A DNA stretch of 44,899 nt from Chlorokybus atmophyticus (taxonomy: Eukaryota > Streptophyta > Chlorokybophyceae > Chlorokybales > Chlorokybaceae): the NCBI GenBank assembly GCA_009103225.1, contig RHPI01001709.1:6488-51386 (forward strand), in the 5' to 3' direction. Made by a program: the position numbers and the translations under genes. The notes under the pieces are model-generated. The model searched no databases, was not told the DNA's origin, and saw only the letters and a program-made list of their open reading frames with translations. This document shows, piece after piece, positions 1 through 8,608 of the stretch. Numbering within the stretch: position 1 is the first letter of the stretch; every line of letters begins with the position of its first letter.

Positions 1-58
1 AAGCAACGTGCATGCATGGTCACTTGTTCATCAGCGCAGGCCAAGCGAAGCAACTTAC

Positions 59-541
59 CAAGCCTTTGCACTTGGAGCAGAGGCAAAGGTCGCGACTGAA
101 GGTTGGAGGCTGCTCAGGCTCAGGCTCTTGGTTGCTAGAATGATCGGATTGCTCGGCGGCTCCAAAGTCCGGCGTTTCTTGAGAAGATTGTTCTGCTGTC
201 TGCTGGTTGGACAGGTGTGGTTGATCTTCAGGCGCAGGCTCGGGCTCCAAGGCAGACGCAGGTGCAGGTTCGGGCTCCAAGGCAGACGCAGGTGCAGGCT
301 CAAGCTCCAAGGCAGACGCAGGTGCAGGCAGCTGCAAATCACCTCCTCCTCCAGTGAGGTGCGGGCTGATGTTTGTTGGACGCGCTTGCTGGGCGGCCCT
401 CATCTCTTTAAGCAGTGACCGTTTAGCACGTACACTGGCTTTGCGTGGCTTCCCACCAGCATGCTTGATTAGTGCAAGCGTTTCATCAAACTGCTCACGC
501 TCGCGCAGAACAGCAGACTGTTGAACAATGCGTCCTGCCAT
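59..541 (-). CDS. Exon of an unknown protein with a 10-residue Pro/Ala/Glu repeat
   Basis: An open frame reads from an ATG at 541 down to 59, where GTAAGT forms a good 5' splice site, so this looks like a first or early coding exon of about 161 residues. The N-terminal third is basic and helical (KRSLLKEMRAA). The middle holds three copies of a 10-residue unit (PAPASALEPE type). The exon ends with a C-x-C-x2-C cluster (CLCSKCKG) that could start a zinc-binding module finished in the next exon, outside the window. I do not recognise the family. It could be a host gene or a transposon-derived ORF. The donor site and the biased composition support coding; no homology does. Confidence 0.45.
241..330. 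repeat. 30-bp minisatellite, three units, inside the coding exon
   Basis: Three consecutive 30-bp units (core GGCAGACGCAGGTGCAGG) differ at only a few bases. The unit length is a multiple of three, so on the minus strand each copy adds ten residues without breaking the frame. Confidence 0.85.
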
Positions 542-1240
542 GGCTGCAGATGATAGCGTGTAAGTCGGACTTGAATACTGCTAACAGTGACAGCATATGA
601 CGGACAACTTGGGGGCTAATAATTGGCAGCAGCGGTCACTGATATCTTGGATTTAGCAAACGAAAACGGAGCAACTACAAGCATTCACCTTGAACAAGTG
701 AGATTGAATGCAAGACGCCCAGCAGCAAGCTAACAGACTGTAAGGGAGACACTCTCGACCAAGCCTCACTGACAGAGCAAACCAAGCACCAATAACAAGC
801 TAGCATAGGCCTTACCAGCAAGAGCTCGTGAGCAGAAATAACTCCTTCTTCCCTTTGTCAGCAGCTCCGCTCCGCAGCAGCAGCAATTTTGCTCCGCAGG
901 AAGAGCTCAACTCCGCAGCACTTCCGCTTTGCAGCAGCAATAGCTCAACTCCGCAGCAGCAGCTCAGTTCACCGTCCTCGAGAACCCAAGAATCCAGACA
1001 GCTTCATCCAACCTACCGCAGCTCAGCTCCAGCTCCAGCTGATGTGCAATTTTTGCCAGATCTGCTTCTTGGTGGAAGCAGCTTCTTCTCATAAGCAGCT
1101 CAGCAGCAGCAGCAGCAGTAGCTCACGCCACTGGCTTCTCCAAGTAAACCAGCAGCAGCAGCTCGCGCCGCCGCCTCCTTCTCTTCCTCCAAGCATGCAG
1201 CTCAGCATCCGCTCCGACCCAGCTCAGCTCAGCTCCAAGG
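542..1240. other. No convincing gene; CAG/CTC-rich low-complexity stretch from about 840
   Basis: This stretch lies upstream of the minus-strand exon and may hold its promoter. From about 840 to 1210 it is a run of CAGCAG and CTCCGCAGC-like words with degenerate glutamine/serine triplets. Reading frames here are open only because the composition is biased; no domain or splice pattern is visible. Confidence 0.5.
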
Positions 1241-1261
1241 CTGCTGGTCGGTACGAGGGTG

Positions 1262-1675
1262 TTGTGCCGTTCTCGGCACAAGCCATTGATGTAATCCGCT
1301 GCCGGTCACAGCGCAGGAGGAGAGAAGGCTGCTGCTTTGCTACAGTACAAGTCTACTGTGCCGCTCTCGGCATAAGTTTTCTGCACCGGTAGCGGCACAA
1401 TGATTGACGAACCGTTAACGGATCGCTAGTCTCGTGCCGTGATCGGGATGTGGAACCTTGTACCGATCACGGCACCAGCTCTGTTGTGCCGACTTCAGCT
1501 TGGACTGTCTTGTGCCGTCAATGGCACAAGGGAGCAAAGGCGCCGACGCCGGCACAAGACTGCAGTCTGCGTACCGACCGCGGACGGCTTCTTTTACCAG
1601 GAAGTCCCGACGGCACAGCCTGGTTGTGCCGTCTGCGCCGAAGAAGTTGACTGCTTGTGCCGTGAACAGCACGCA
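1262..1675. repeat. Cluster of short palindromes built on TTGTGCCG/CGGCACAA
   Basis: At least six inverted repeats share one core. At 1262-1281 there is a perfect 8-bp stem with a 4-base loop. At 1357-1374 a near-copy has the same spacing. At 1434-1475 a perfect 13-bp stem (GTGCCGTGATCGG) has a 16-base loop. At 1510-1529 a 7-bp stem has a 6-base loop. At 1609-1633 a 9-bp stem (GACGGCACA) has a 7-base loop. Single arms occur near 1390, 1494, 1548 and 1653. The cluster ends just upstream of the SET-domain exon. Function unknown. Confidence 0.8.
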
Positions 1676-1720
1676 CTGCAGGCGCCATGTGCAGCTAACA
1701 ACCGGCTTTTAATACCACAG

Positions 1721-3667
1721 ACAATATCACGTCAACCTGTTCCCGCCCAAAAAACCCAACAAATATCAGGTTGTCATCGATGGTCACCCCCGCACTGGCA
1801 ATGTGGCAGCTTACATCAATTCCGTACACGAGCAACAACGTGAGCCCAACGCCATGCTTTGGTCGGACTTCGATGACGCCGGCAAGCCAGCTGTTACTGT
1901 ATATGCGATCAAGGACATACAGGCAGGAGAGGAGCTACTACTGGACTATGACCCTTTCCGTGGGCCACCTGATGGGCAGACAGACAAAGTAAGTGGTTGC
2001 ATTGTTGCATGCATGCTTGCTTGTTAAGCAGCTGTTAATGCCAGACTGTGAATGCATACTGTAAATTCGTTACAGGACACTAACTGCCCTTTTGATTGCA
2101 GACCCAACTGTGGAGAATGGAAGATGTTGCGCAGAAGTTCGTATATGGCTGGGGGCTGGCCATGGAGGACGCTATGTGGCTGGTAACGAGCAAGGCGCCA
2201 AGGGAGCCGGGCGAGAGTGCCAGGGCGTATTCCAGGCGGTTGCTCACCCGTGCTATCAAGCTGAAGCGCACCAGAGCAGTGGTAAGTTATGTACTCTTGT
2301 AGCGAGGTAGTGCATGTACATTGACAGTCCCTTTTTACAGTCTGTTGTTGGCATGCAAATCGCCGAGCAGTTCGTGAATTGCATCGCGGATTGCATGCTA
2401 ACAACCAATAGACTATGTACGTCTGTCAACAGATAGACCCTGAAGCTCATATCCAGCGCCAAATATCTGTTCACTTCTGTAAAGCTGTGCATGATGCTGC
2501 CTGTGAAATGAAAGAGGCAGCAAACAGACACGTAGACGACCTCAAACAAGTCGATAGAAACTTAGAGCTACGGATTGCACAGAATTTGCTCAAGGTACGT
2601 TGCCATGTAGGCCACAAAACATTCCACATAAAGCCCTAACTTGTTACCTTTGCTTGCAGGAGAAAACGGCCGCCATCTACACCAAGACTGTCGAGGCGCA
2701 CCAAGCTCAGTCACTTGGCCTGACTGCCAGAGAGAAATCTCTTACCCGGCAGGCTGTATCGCTTAAACTGCAGCAAGAGGAAAGGGAAAAGCATTGCGAG
2801 AAGAAGATAACAGCTATTCTTCAAAAAGGCTGGAAGAAGCTGCTCTCCGAGAAGATGCAAGACGCGCTGCGTGTCATGCTCAACGAGCAGATTGAGCACG
2901 AGGACAAGAAAGAGGAGCAGGACAAGGAGGTTGATGCAGCACGTGCATTGGAAGCCATGGAGGAGCCTTCCACTGCGTCTCAGGCGGTGCCTGCTAGGCC
3001 TGAACCTGTGAACCCCATGAGTGATATAGAAATTGAGTCGCATCCCATGTGGACTTGGCTCGAGCGCGCTAATATGCGTTCACCCACCATTGGTTCAAGG
3101 CCCATGCGGTCTGACAAGCCAAAGAACAGTCCCCCTCACAGTCCCACTCACAAACCCCATGGCCCACCGTCCCCTCCCCCTCACAATCCCCATGGCCCAC
3201 CGGCACCTCCCCCTGGTACCAGTACGCCAGCTGGCACCAGTATGCCAGCTGGCACCAGTGGGCCAGCCCCAGACCCTCCACGTGTTGAAAGCCGCAAGCT
3301 ACCTGCCAGGAGAACAGATGGTCCCCTTCTCTTACTCCACCACCGTCAAAAAAGCAGCGCCAGGACCTGCCAGCAGGCACAGAAGGAAGTCCACAATCAA
3401 CCACGCCATCAACTGGTCAGTCCACCCCTACCGCAACCTTGCAGCTATCAGGCTCTTCGTTTAGAGCGCCTGCGAAAAGTTGTCGCAGGTCCGACACCAC
3501 CAGCGAATATGCCAACACCAAGTACGCCGCAGGGCCGGCCGCCTTTACCTCTGCAAGATGTCACCCGGGACCTGACTCCCGGCGCTGAGGCCAAGGCGCT
3601 TGTGAAGATGCGAGAAGCCGATAGCGTGCACGCCGCAAACCTCGACGCTGCATTGCAAGCCGTGTAA
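1721..3667 (+). CDS. SET-domain (C-terminal half), coiled-coil and proline-rich protein, 5' end not resolved
   Basis: Four exons join in phase: 1721-1988, 2102-2281, 2433-2594 and 2660-3667 (stop). Donors are GTAAGT, GTAAGT and GTACGT; acceptors are ACAG (first exon), GCAG, ACAG and GCAG. Exon 1 encodes the second half of a SET lysine-methyltransferase fold: a GN-x3-YIN stretch where family members have RFINHS, then PNA, then the GEELLLDY signature that ends the domain. The N-terminal SET half must lie in upstream exons I could not find. There is no cysteine-rich post-SET. The middle is a charged coiled coil (EEREKHCEKKI) and the tail is rich in HGPP, PPP and PAGTS repeats. Target lysine and partners are unknown. 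Whether this is a host gene or a transposon passenger is unclear; the neighbouring 5915-7505 gene also encodes coiled coil and is broken. Confidence 0.65.
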
Positions 3668-3706
3668 AACTTGGCATTTGCAGCAAACACACGGATTGAC
3701 GTTCGG

Positions 3707-4000
3707 GGACCATGCATGGTCCTTCCACGGACTCCGCGGGCCATACATGGTCCGTCCCCGCGGACCACGAGTGTCTGGTCCGCGAGGGACGGACCGTCTA
3801 TGGTCCTTTTGGGGCCCCGTTACCTGGCGCGCAAACGCGGACCACACATGGTCCGTGCCGCACCTTGTATGGTGCGGCACGGACCAGTACTTTAGGCTGG
3901 TTCCTGGATGCGGACCAGGAGTGGGCCCGCGGCTCAGCGGCCCGGCAGCCGCGCACCGTACATGGTCCGTGCCGCACCATGTATGGGGCGGCATGGACCA
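3707..4000. repeat. Cluster of palindromes built on TGGTCC/GGACCA
   Basis: The cluster starts 40 bp after the SET-gene stop codon. It includes a perfect 16-bp palindrome GGACCATGCATGGTCC (3707-3722); a 9-bp stem CGCGGACCA with an 8-base loop (3759-3784); GGACC/GGTCC arms at 3791-3806; and a perfect 16-bp stem TGGTCCGTGCCGCACC with a 6-base loop (3849-3886). The last is repeated with a few mismatches at 3963-4000. The same core forms a second cluster at about 5425-5713. Confidence 0.85.
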
Positions 4001-4158
4001 GCAATGTTGCTGGTTGGCGGCCCTGCAGGGCGCGCTACACGTGTACCATGACTGAAGATCGTTATTGCATGTACGAGTACATGTGTATCATCATTTAATA
4101 AATGACAGGCCGCACCGACTGTCGCCGCTTACCATAAAATGGACAGTCGCAAATGGTC

Positions 4159-4236
4159 GGCGGCTGTCAATGTATATTGACAGCCGCCTGTCCATGTACA
4201 ATTTAACTTGACAGCCGCCGACCAGTTGCGGCTGTC
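4159..4236. repeat. Two palindromes built on GGCGGCTGTC/GACAGCCGCC
   Basis: Positions 4159-4171 and 4176-4188 form a perfect 13-bp stem (GGCGGCTGTCAAT) with a 4-base loop. Positions 4210-4218 and 4228-4236 form a perfect 9-bp stem (GACAGCCGC) with a 9-base loop. Single GACAGTCGC/GACAGCCC arms recur at about 4110-4150 and 4890-5160, and one copy lies near 7745. Confidence 0.8.
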
Positions 4237-4239
4237 CAC

Positions 4240-4337
4240 TTGTGGTCTATATATGTATATATGGATATGTGTATACATATAAATATATGTGTATATATAC
4301 ACAAATATATATGTATATATGCATATATATACATATG

Positions 4338-4371
<34 letters not shown>

Positions 4372-4372
4372 C
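4240..4372. repeat. TA/TATG/TG microsatellite
   Basis: About 130 bp of TATATATG, TATACA and finally a TG run. Open frames across it on both strands (Tyr/Ile/His-rich) are artefacts of the repeat. Confidence 0.9.
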
Positions 4373-4379
4373 ATGTGTT

Positions 4380-5220
4380 TGGGCTTAAGGCATTTACAAG
4401 CAAACATTGTCGTCGTGTTGCGGCGGCAATTTGCAGCCGTGCAATTACTTCATATCTATAATTTCATGTACATACATCGTTGTAAGTATATTGATGCGCG
4501 TGCACATGTGCATTTAGACCTTTCATATGCAAAATTGCATACGTCTGAAGTAATGTATAACAACATGAATATAAAAAGTATTATGATTATCCATAATAAA
4601 ATTAGTGTAAATACTAATATTAAATTTACATCCATGCGTAGCGCGTGTTTATTACATTATATATAATTTGTTAGTCATCACATTATCATAATGTTCACAA
4701 CCGTTAATGTCATACCATGAATACATATGTTGATGATGTTCGTATGTTGCATTATTAAGCGTAGTTTATAGTATGTTTCATTTAATGATTTACATGAAAC
4801 GAAAGCAATGTCAGATGTTATGACTTATAGCCTTACTTGTATAACCTCATTAATGGCCTATAAAAGCCTCATGCGACCACAGAATCATCGACAGCCCGAT
4901 AAGGTACACTGGCTGCATTGACAGTCGCAATTTGGCTACTATCGCTAAGCATTGTCACAATGACAGCCCCTAACAAGTCTACAAATTGTACTGGCGTATT
5001 GACAACCGCCGAGTTCGCGGCTACCGGTATGTAGTTTACCACCGTCCATGTAACTGGTACAGCCTATGAATGCTACAGTTGCATGGGCTCAGCCTATGGG
5101 CCTATCAAAGTGACAATCTCCGACTGTCCATCGGCAATTACTGCCGCCGGCCAACAGTCGCCAAGCGGCGCATGCAATACACTATGTGATAAAGGTTGCC
5201 ATGCGACCCTACCGGTACGT
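4380..5220. other. AT-rich spacer without a recognisable gene
   Basis: Base composition drops to AT-rich between about 4440 and 4860, unlike all flanking DNA. No frame shows codon-like structure. From 4890 to 5160 scattered GACAGCC/GACAGTCGC words link it to the palindrome family at 4159-4236. Nothing else is seen. Confidence 0.5.
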
Positions 5221-5292
5221 GCACTTGTAGCTTAGTGGTTAGGGCGTCATCTTTGATATGCTAAAGGTGCTGGGTTCGAATCCGGTCGATGC
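5221..5292 (+). other. tRNA-derived sequence (degenerate tRNA or SINE head) with Pol III A and B boxes
   Basis: The A box TAGCTTAGTGGTTAGGG (5228-5244) and a perfect B box GGTTCGAATCC (5273-5283) are spaced as in a tRNA gene. Between them CATCTTT/AAAGGTG (5248-5254 and 5263-5269) can form a 7-bp anticodon-arm-like stem, with an 8-base loop. The T stem is poorly paired and the 5' and 3' ends do not form a 7-bp acceptor stem, so this is probably not a functional tRNA. A tRNA pseudogene or the Pol III promoter of a SINE fits better. Confidence 0.6.
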
Positions 5293-5424
5293 GTGTGTTC
5301 TTGACTAATCATTCCACTAACGCCGCGGAGCTGGCCGCGGCCTCGTGCGCCGCAGGTTGGGCGTGGCCGGTGCCGCCGGCAAAGATGTCTCAACTTTTAC
5401 TGCATTTGCACTCATATTTACATT

Positions 5425-5713
5425 GGTCCATACTAAAATTCGGTCCATGGTCCGCTGGCCGGACCAGTTATGATTGAAGTATTGTAATGATATGATTTAG
5501 TCCCTGGTCCGTTGGCCGGACCATACCTGGTCCTGATGCAACAGTAATCGGCCGAACCTTCAGTGGTCCGTACTAAGAGACAATGGTACCATTCACGTGA
5601 AATTTGGACCATGAATGGTCCGACTGTCGATGAAAAACAGACCATGCAAGGTCCACCGATTTCATTTAGCAGGGGGAAATCCCGGTCCTGCGTCACGGAC
5701 CAGTCATGGTCCT
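5425..5713. repeat. Second cluster of TGGTCC/GGACCA palindromes
   Basis: The core of the 3707-4000 cluster returns here about ten times: two copies of TGGTCCG-N5-CGGACCA type (N5 = CTGGC or TTGGC), pairs such as GGACCATGAATGGTCC, and an arm pair near 5695-5712. It lies just downstream of the tRNA-like sequence and upstream of the coiled-coil pseudogene. Confidence 0.75.
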
Positions 5714-5914
5714 TGAACGTCAATCCGTGTGAAAGGTACAGTGTATACACACATGGGATGTCAACAAGGCTTGCAGCATACAGTTTGCGCCCGCATGGGC
5801 ATAAACTGTTGATAGTCCTCAATAGTTTGGTTGACGACAATCACAGAGTTTGGTGTATGTTGGCAATGCTCTGCTGGCTTGTATGTGGACTCACTTTTTG
5901 TTTTGCTGCTGTAG

Positions 5915-7505
5915 GATGCCAACAAGCAGGCGCAGACCAGTCACACGGTCTTGCAGGAGTCCATGCGCAACTTCAATGAGATGCGCAAGAAGCAACTTGA
6001 ACGTGCTCTTAACAATTTGGATGAGTCGCACCGGCATCGTAGGCTGCTGGCTGACAACTTCACCCGTGAAGACAAAGTGCTGCGGCAGCAGCTGCAGCAG
6101 ATGCAGCAAAGGGAGTTGGCAGCTAAATTCCATGCTGAGGAGCTGCAGCGGCAAAGGGAGTTGGCATCAAAATTCAATGCTGAGAAGGTGGCAGTCTGCG
6201 CCGGCAGTTGCTTCAGGCACAGCAGGAGGTTGCAGCATCAAACGCATCAATGACCACCATGGCGGCAGATGCGTAGAATCGTTGGCGCTCCACCGATGCG
6301 GTGCTTCACGAGTACCATCAGCGCAACGCCAGTCATTTGGAACGGGTGCAGCAGCTGGAGTCCACCTCAAGTGCGGCGGCTAAAGTTGGTGAAGAGTTGC
6401 ACCATACAAGGGAACATCTACTCAAGCTGCAAGCGGCACAACCTGTTACTGAGGTTGTCAACACTGAGACTGTCAACGCACTGATAGAGAGAGCTGAGCG
6501 AGCAGAGAAATAGTTGGAAGAGGTGCGAGCCCGCAATCGAGAGCTGGAGCAACAGTTGGGCACGCGCAGATCAACACTGAGGCTGATAACGAAGCGAGAG
6601 TGCGAGCTGAGAATGCAGAGAAGCAATTGGGAGAGGTGCAGCATCAGTTGGGGGAGGCGCAGAGCAACGTTGAAAGGCTGGAACAGCTATTGGTGGAGCT
6701 CTACGCTGCACTCGATGAGCGGCCTAACCACGAGGCATTGGTCAGCTTGCAAAATCAGTACAACTGCGCAAATGGGAAGTACAGTCAAGCGAAGACGGAG
6801 AAGGAAGCCCTCCAGGATGAGGTAGACCATCTCGAACAACAGCTCCCGCAGCCACCGCAACAACACCTCAAGGATCTGCAGCTACAGCTTCAACAGCAAC
6901 AAACGCAGCTGCAAAACCAGCTTCGGTAGCAACAGCAGCTTGAACATCATCGTGCGCATGACTTCATCAACACCATTCGAGAATGGGCGCGTGAGGTAAC
7001 GAACCTCTTTGTCAACTTGCGAAGTTACGAGCGTGACGACGTGCTGGCGGGTGGTCCGACCGCCTTGGTTGCCGGCTGGACCAACAGGTTTACACAGGGT
7101 GCGGGATGGCAACGTCACTTCATGCAGTGTTCAATCCAGCTAAGGGATCTGCATCAGCGCAACAAACCAGGTGGACAGGAAGGATTTGAGGGTTGGGAGA
7201 ATTCAATGGCAAGCTTTGTCAACTTCTACCATAACGCGGATGCACACTACACTGGCATTTTGCGAGAGGCCCAAATCATTTGGGAAGTCAACATTACTTC
7301 AATCTTTGACGCGATGTTCCTCACCATGCCTTCATTCTTGAACTTCCCCGAGCAGCTTGATAGGCGGATGGCTGCGCGTCGTGTGCACCCGGCCGTGTTG
7401 GAGGCGACAACCCCTACCGACTTCCAAGCTGCATTGCAGTGGTTGCATACCCTTAAAGGCATGGACGCCTTGACGAGATATCGCCAGGCTTGTTTCAGGC
7501 GGTAA
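5915..7505 (+). pseudogene. Broken coiled-coil protein gene of unknown family
   Basis: A good 3' splice site (pyrimidine-rich, then GCTGTAG at 5908-5914) opens a frame that runs to about 6190 (QQLQQMQQRELAAKF). Coding then continues in a second frame to about 6570, with TAG stops at 6274 and 6511, and in a third frame to 7505, with a TAG at 6927. Across all three frames the protein is one continuous Gln/Glu/Leu heptad coiled coil of about 330 residues, followed by a globular C-terminal part of about 190 residues that I do not recognise. Two frameshifts and three in-frame TAGs point to a decayed gene. It may be a passenger or Gag-like gene of an element, or related to the coiled-coil part of the SET gene upstream; I found no clear sequence match between the two. 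Confidence 0.6.
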
Positions 7506-7811
7506 GGCGCAGGTCGGTAAGGACTGAACCCACTATGTATACCTTAGCCCGCGCTAGGCAGTTACATAAGACGATTTCCTTTGCGAACTACCAGCGGATT
7601 GTGGGGTACATCTGAATCTTCTTGGTGTACATAATCTGTGTATAATACAATCGTGTTGATGCCAAAGATGCACATAAATGGTTCCTATGCCTTCTCTCAG
7701 TAATGACCACTCACAACAAGCACAAATGAGCACATGAGCACAATTGACAGCCGCATAGACTAAGTAAGTGAATCGTATTGCCTTGTTGCATGCTGTCAAC
7801 CACTCACACTG
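7506..7811. other. Spacer between the coiled-coil pseudogene and the gypsy element
   Basis: No coding signal. The right edge is sharp: from 7812 the sequence aligns with the second methyltransferase-gypsy copy (from about 22050), while nothing to the left does. This marks the 5' truncation point of copy 1. One GACAGCCGC word occurs near 7745. Confidence 0.5.
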
Positions 7812-8608
7812 TTGTGGGAACTGATGCGTATCATCAAAATCCTGCAGAGCAGCCAGCTGCCCAGGCCTCCTAAATACATCATCGAGAATGTGCACTCTAA
7901 GGACGATAAGCGCCATCACGTGGCCAACAGCTTCCGGCAGGTGTGTTCCTTACTGGGACATCCTCTCAGAATCAACGCAGCGCGTCATGGCTCCCGTGCT
8001 CATCGCGTCCGCGCCAAGTGGACCAACCTGGCAACAGTCGAAGATCTCTTTGCTGCTGAATATCTGCACAGCAGTCGTCCACGCAATCTTTATTCGACGC
8101 TATCCTGGACTCTGGGCACACAGCACAACCAGTCACACACACGATCACACACACACACACTTCTACCAGTGCAACCTGCCTAATCAACCACGTCGTGCGC
8201 TCCCCACTTTGGTGTCTTACCCGGGATCATACGCCTTCCGCAACCACAGCGCAGGCATGGTGTTGGATTTCAATACAGGCCAGCTAGAAGAACCCAACGC
8301 ACGTGAGCGCAAACGCGCAATGGGCTTCTCCAGGCAGTATCACAGGTTTCACGCTGACCGACAATCAGCAATGCCAATTGTTAAGACGCGCCATGGATCA
8401 GAACAGCGTGGTATGGTTATTGGTAATGTGCTTTGCTCTCCAAGACTGCCATGTGTCTTTCCAAGAGTTTGAACAACTGGCGGGGGAGTGCGCCAATCGC
8501 GTGCAAGCGATCAAAGCGGCACACACCGCCCTCAAAATCGCCCATATGGAGGAGCAGGCAGCAGTCACTGTGGAGGACATCCCAGTGGCCGCCAACACCA
8601 CCTCTTGA
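7812..8608 (+). pseudogene. C5 cytosine DNA methyltransferase domain, C-terminal two thirds
   Basis: Readable methyltransferase motifs come in canonical order across three frames. WELMRII follows motif IV. YIIENV (ENV codons 7884-7892) is motif VI, whose Glu binds the target cytosine. INAARHGSRAHRVRAKWTNL is a motif VIII-like block. The region after it would hold target recognition. A block ending in ERKRAMGFS corresponds to motif IX. LLRRAMDQNSVVWLL is motif X, closing the AdoMet fold. The last frame continues in phase into the reverse transcriptase, interrupted only by a TGA at 8606-8608, so methyltransferase and RT were once one polyprotein. Motifs I-IV lie upstream of the truncation point. 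Confidence 0.82.

Noticed and set aside
828-1392. Ser/Gln-rich plus-strand frames as a gene
   Set aside because: Low-complexity CAG and CTC triplets keep several frames open at once; no start context, splice sites or domain.
2341-2432. A separate exon at 2341 in the SET gene
   Set aside because: It has a good acceptor but no usable donor before a stop. Splicing 2281 directly to 2433 keeps phase and places a CTAAC branch point about 30 bases before the acceptor.
3033-4098. Several long frames on both strands across 3.0-4.1 kb
   Set aside because: They are shadows of the SET-gene last exon or arise from GC-rich palindromes that read open in both directions; no domain is present.
4129-4666. 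Tyr/Ile/His-rich frames
   Set aside because: Produced by the TA/TATG microsatellite.
5221-5292. Functional tRNA gene
   Set aside because: Acceptor ends do not pair and the T stem is mismatched, so I call it tRNA-derived only.
1262-5713. CRISPR array or bacterial repeat system
   Set aside because: No constant repeat length or regular spacers, and the context is eukaryotic with introns.
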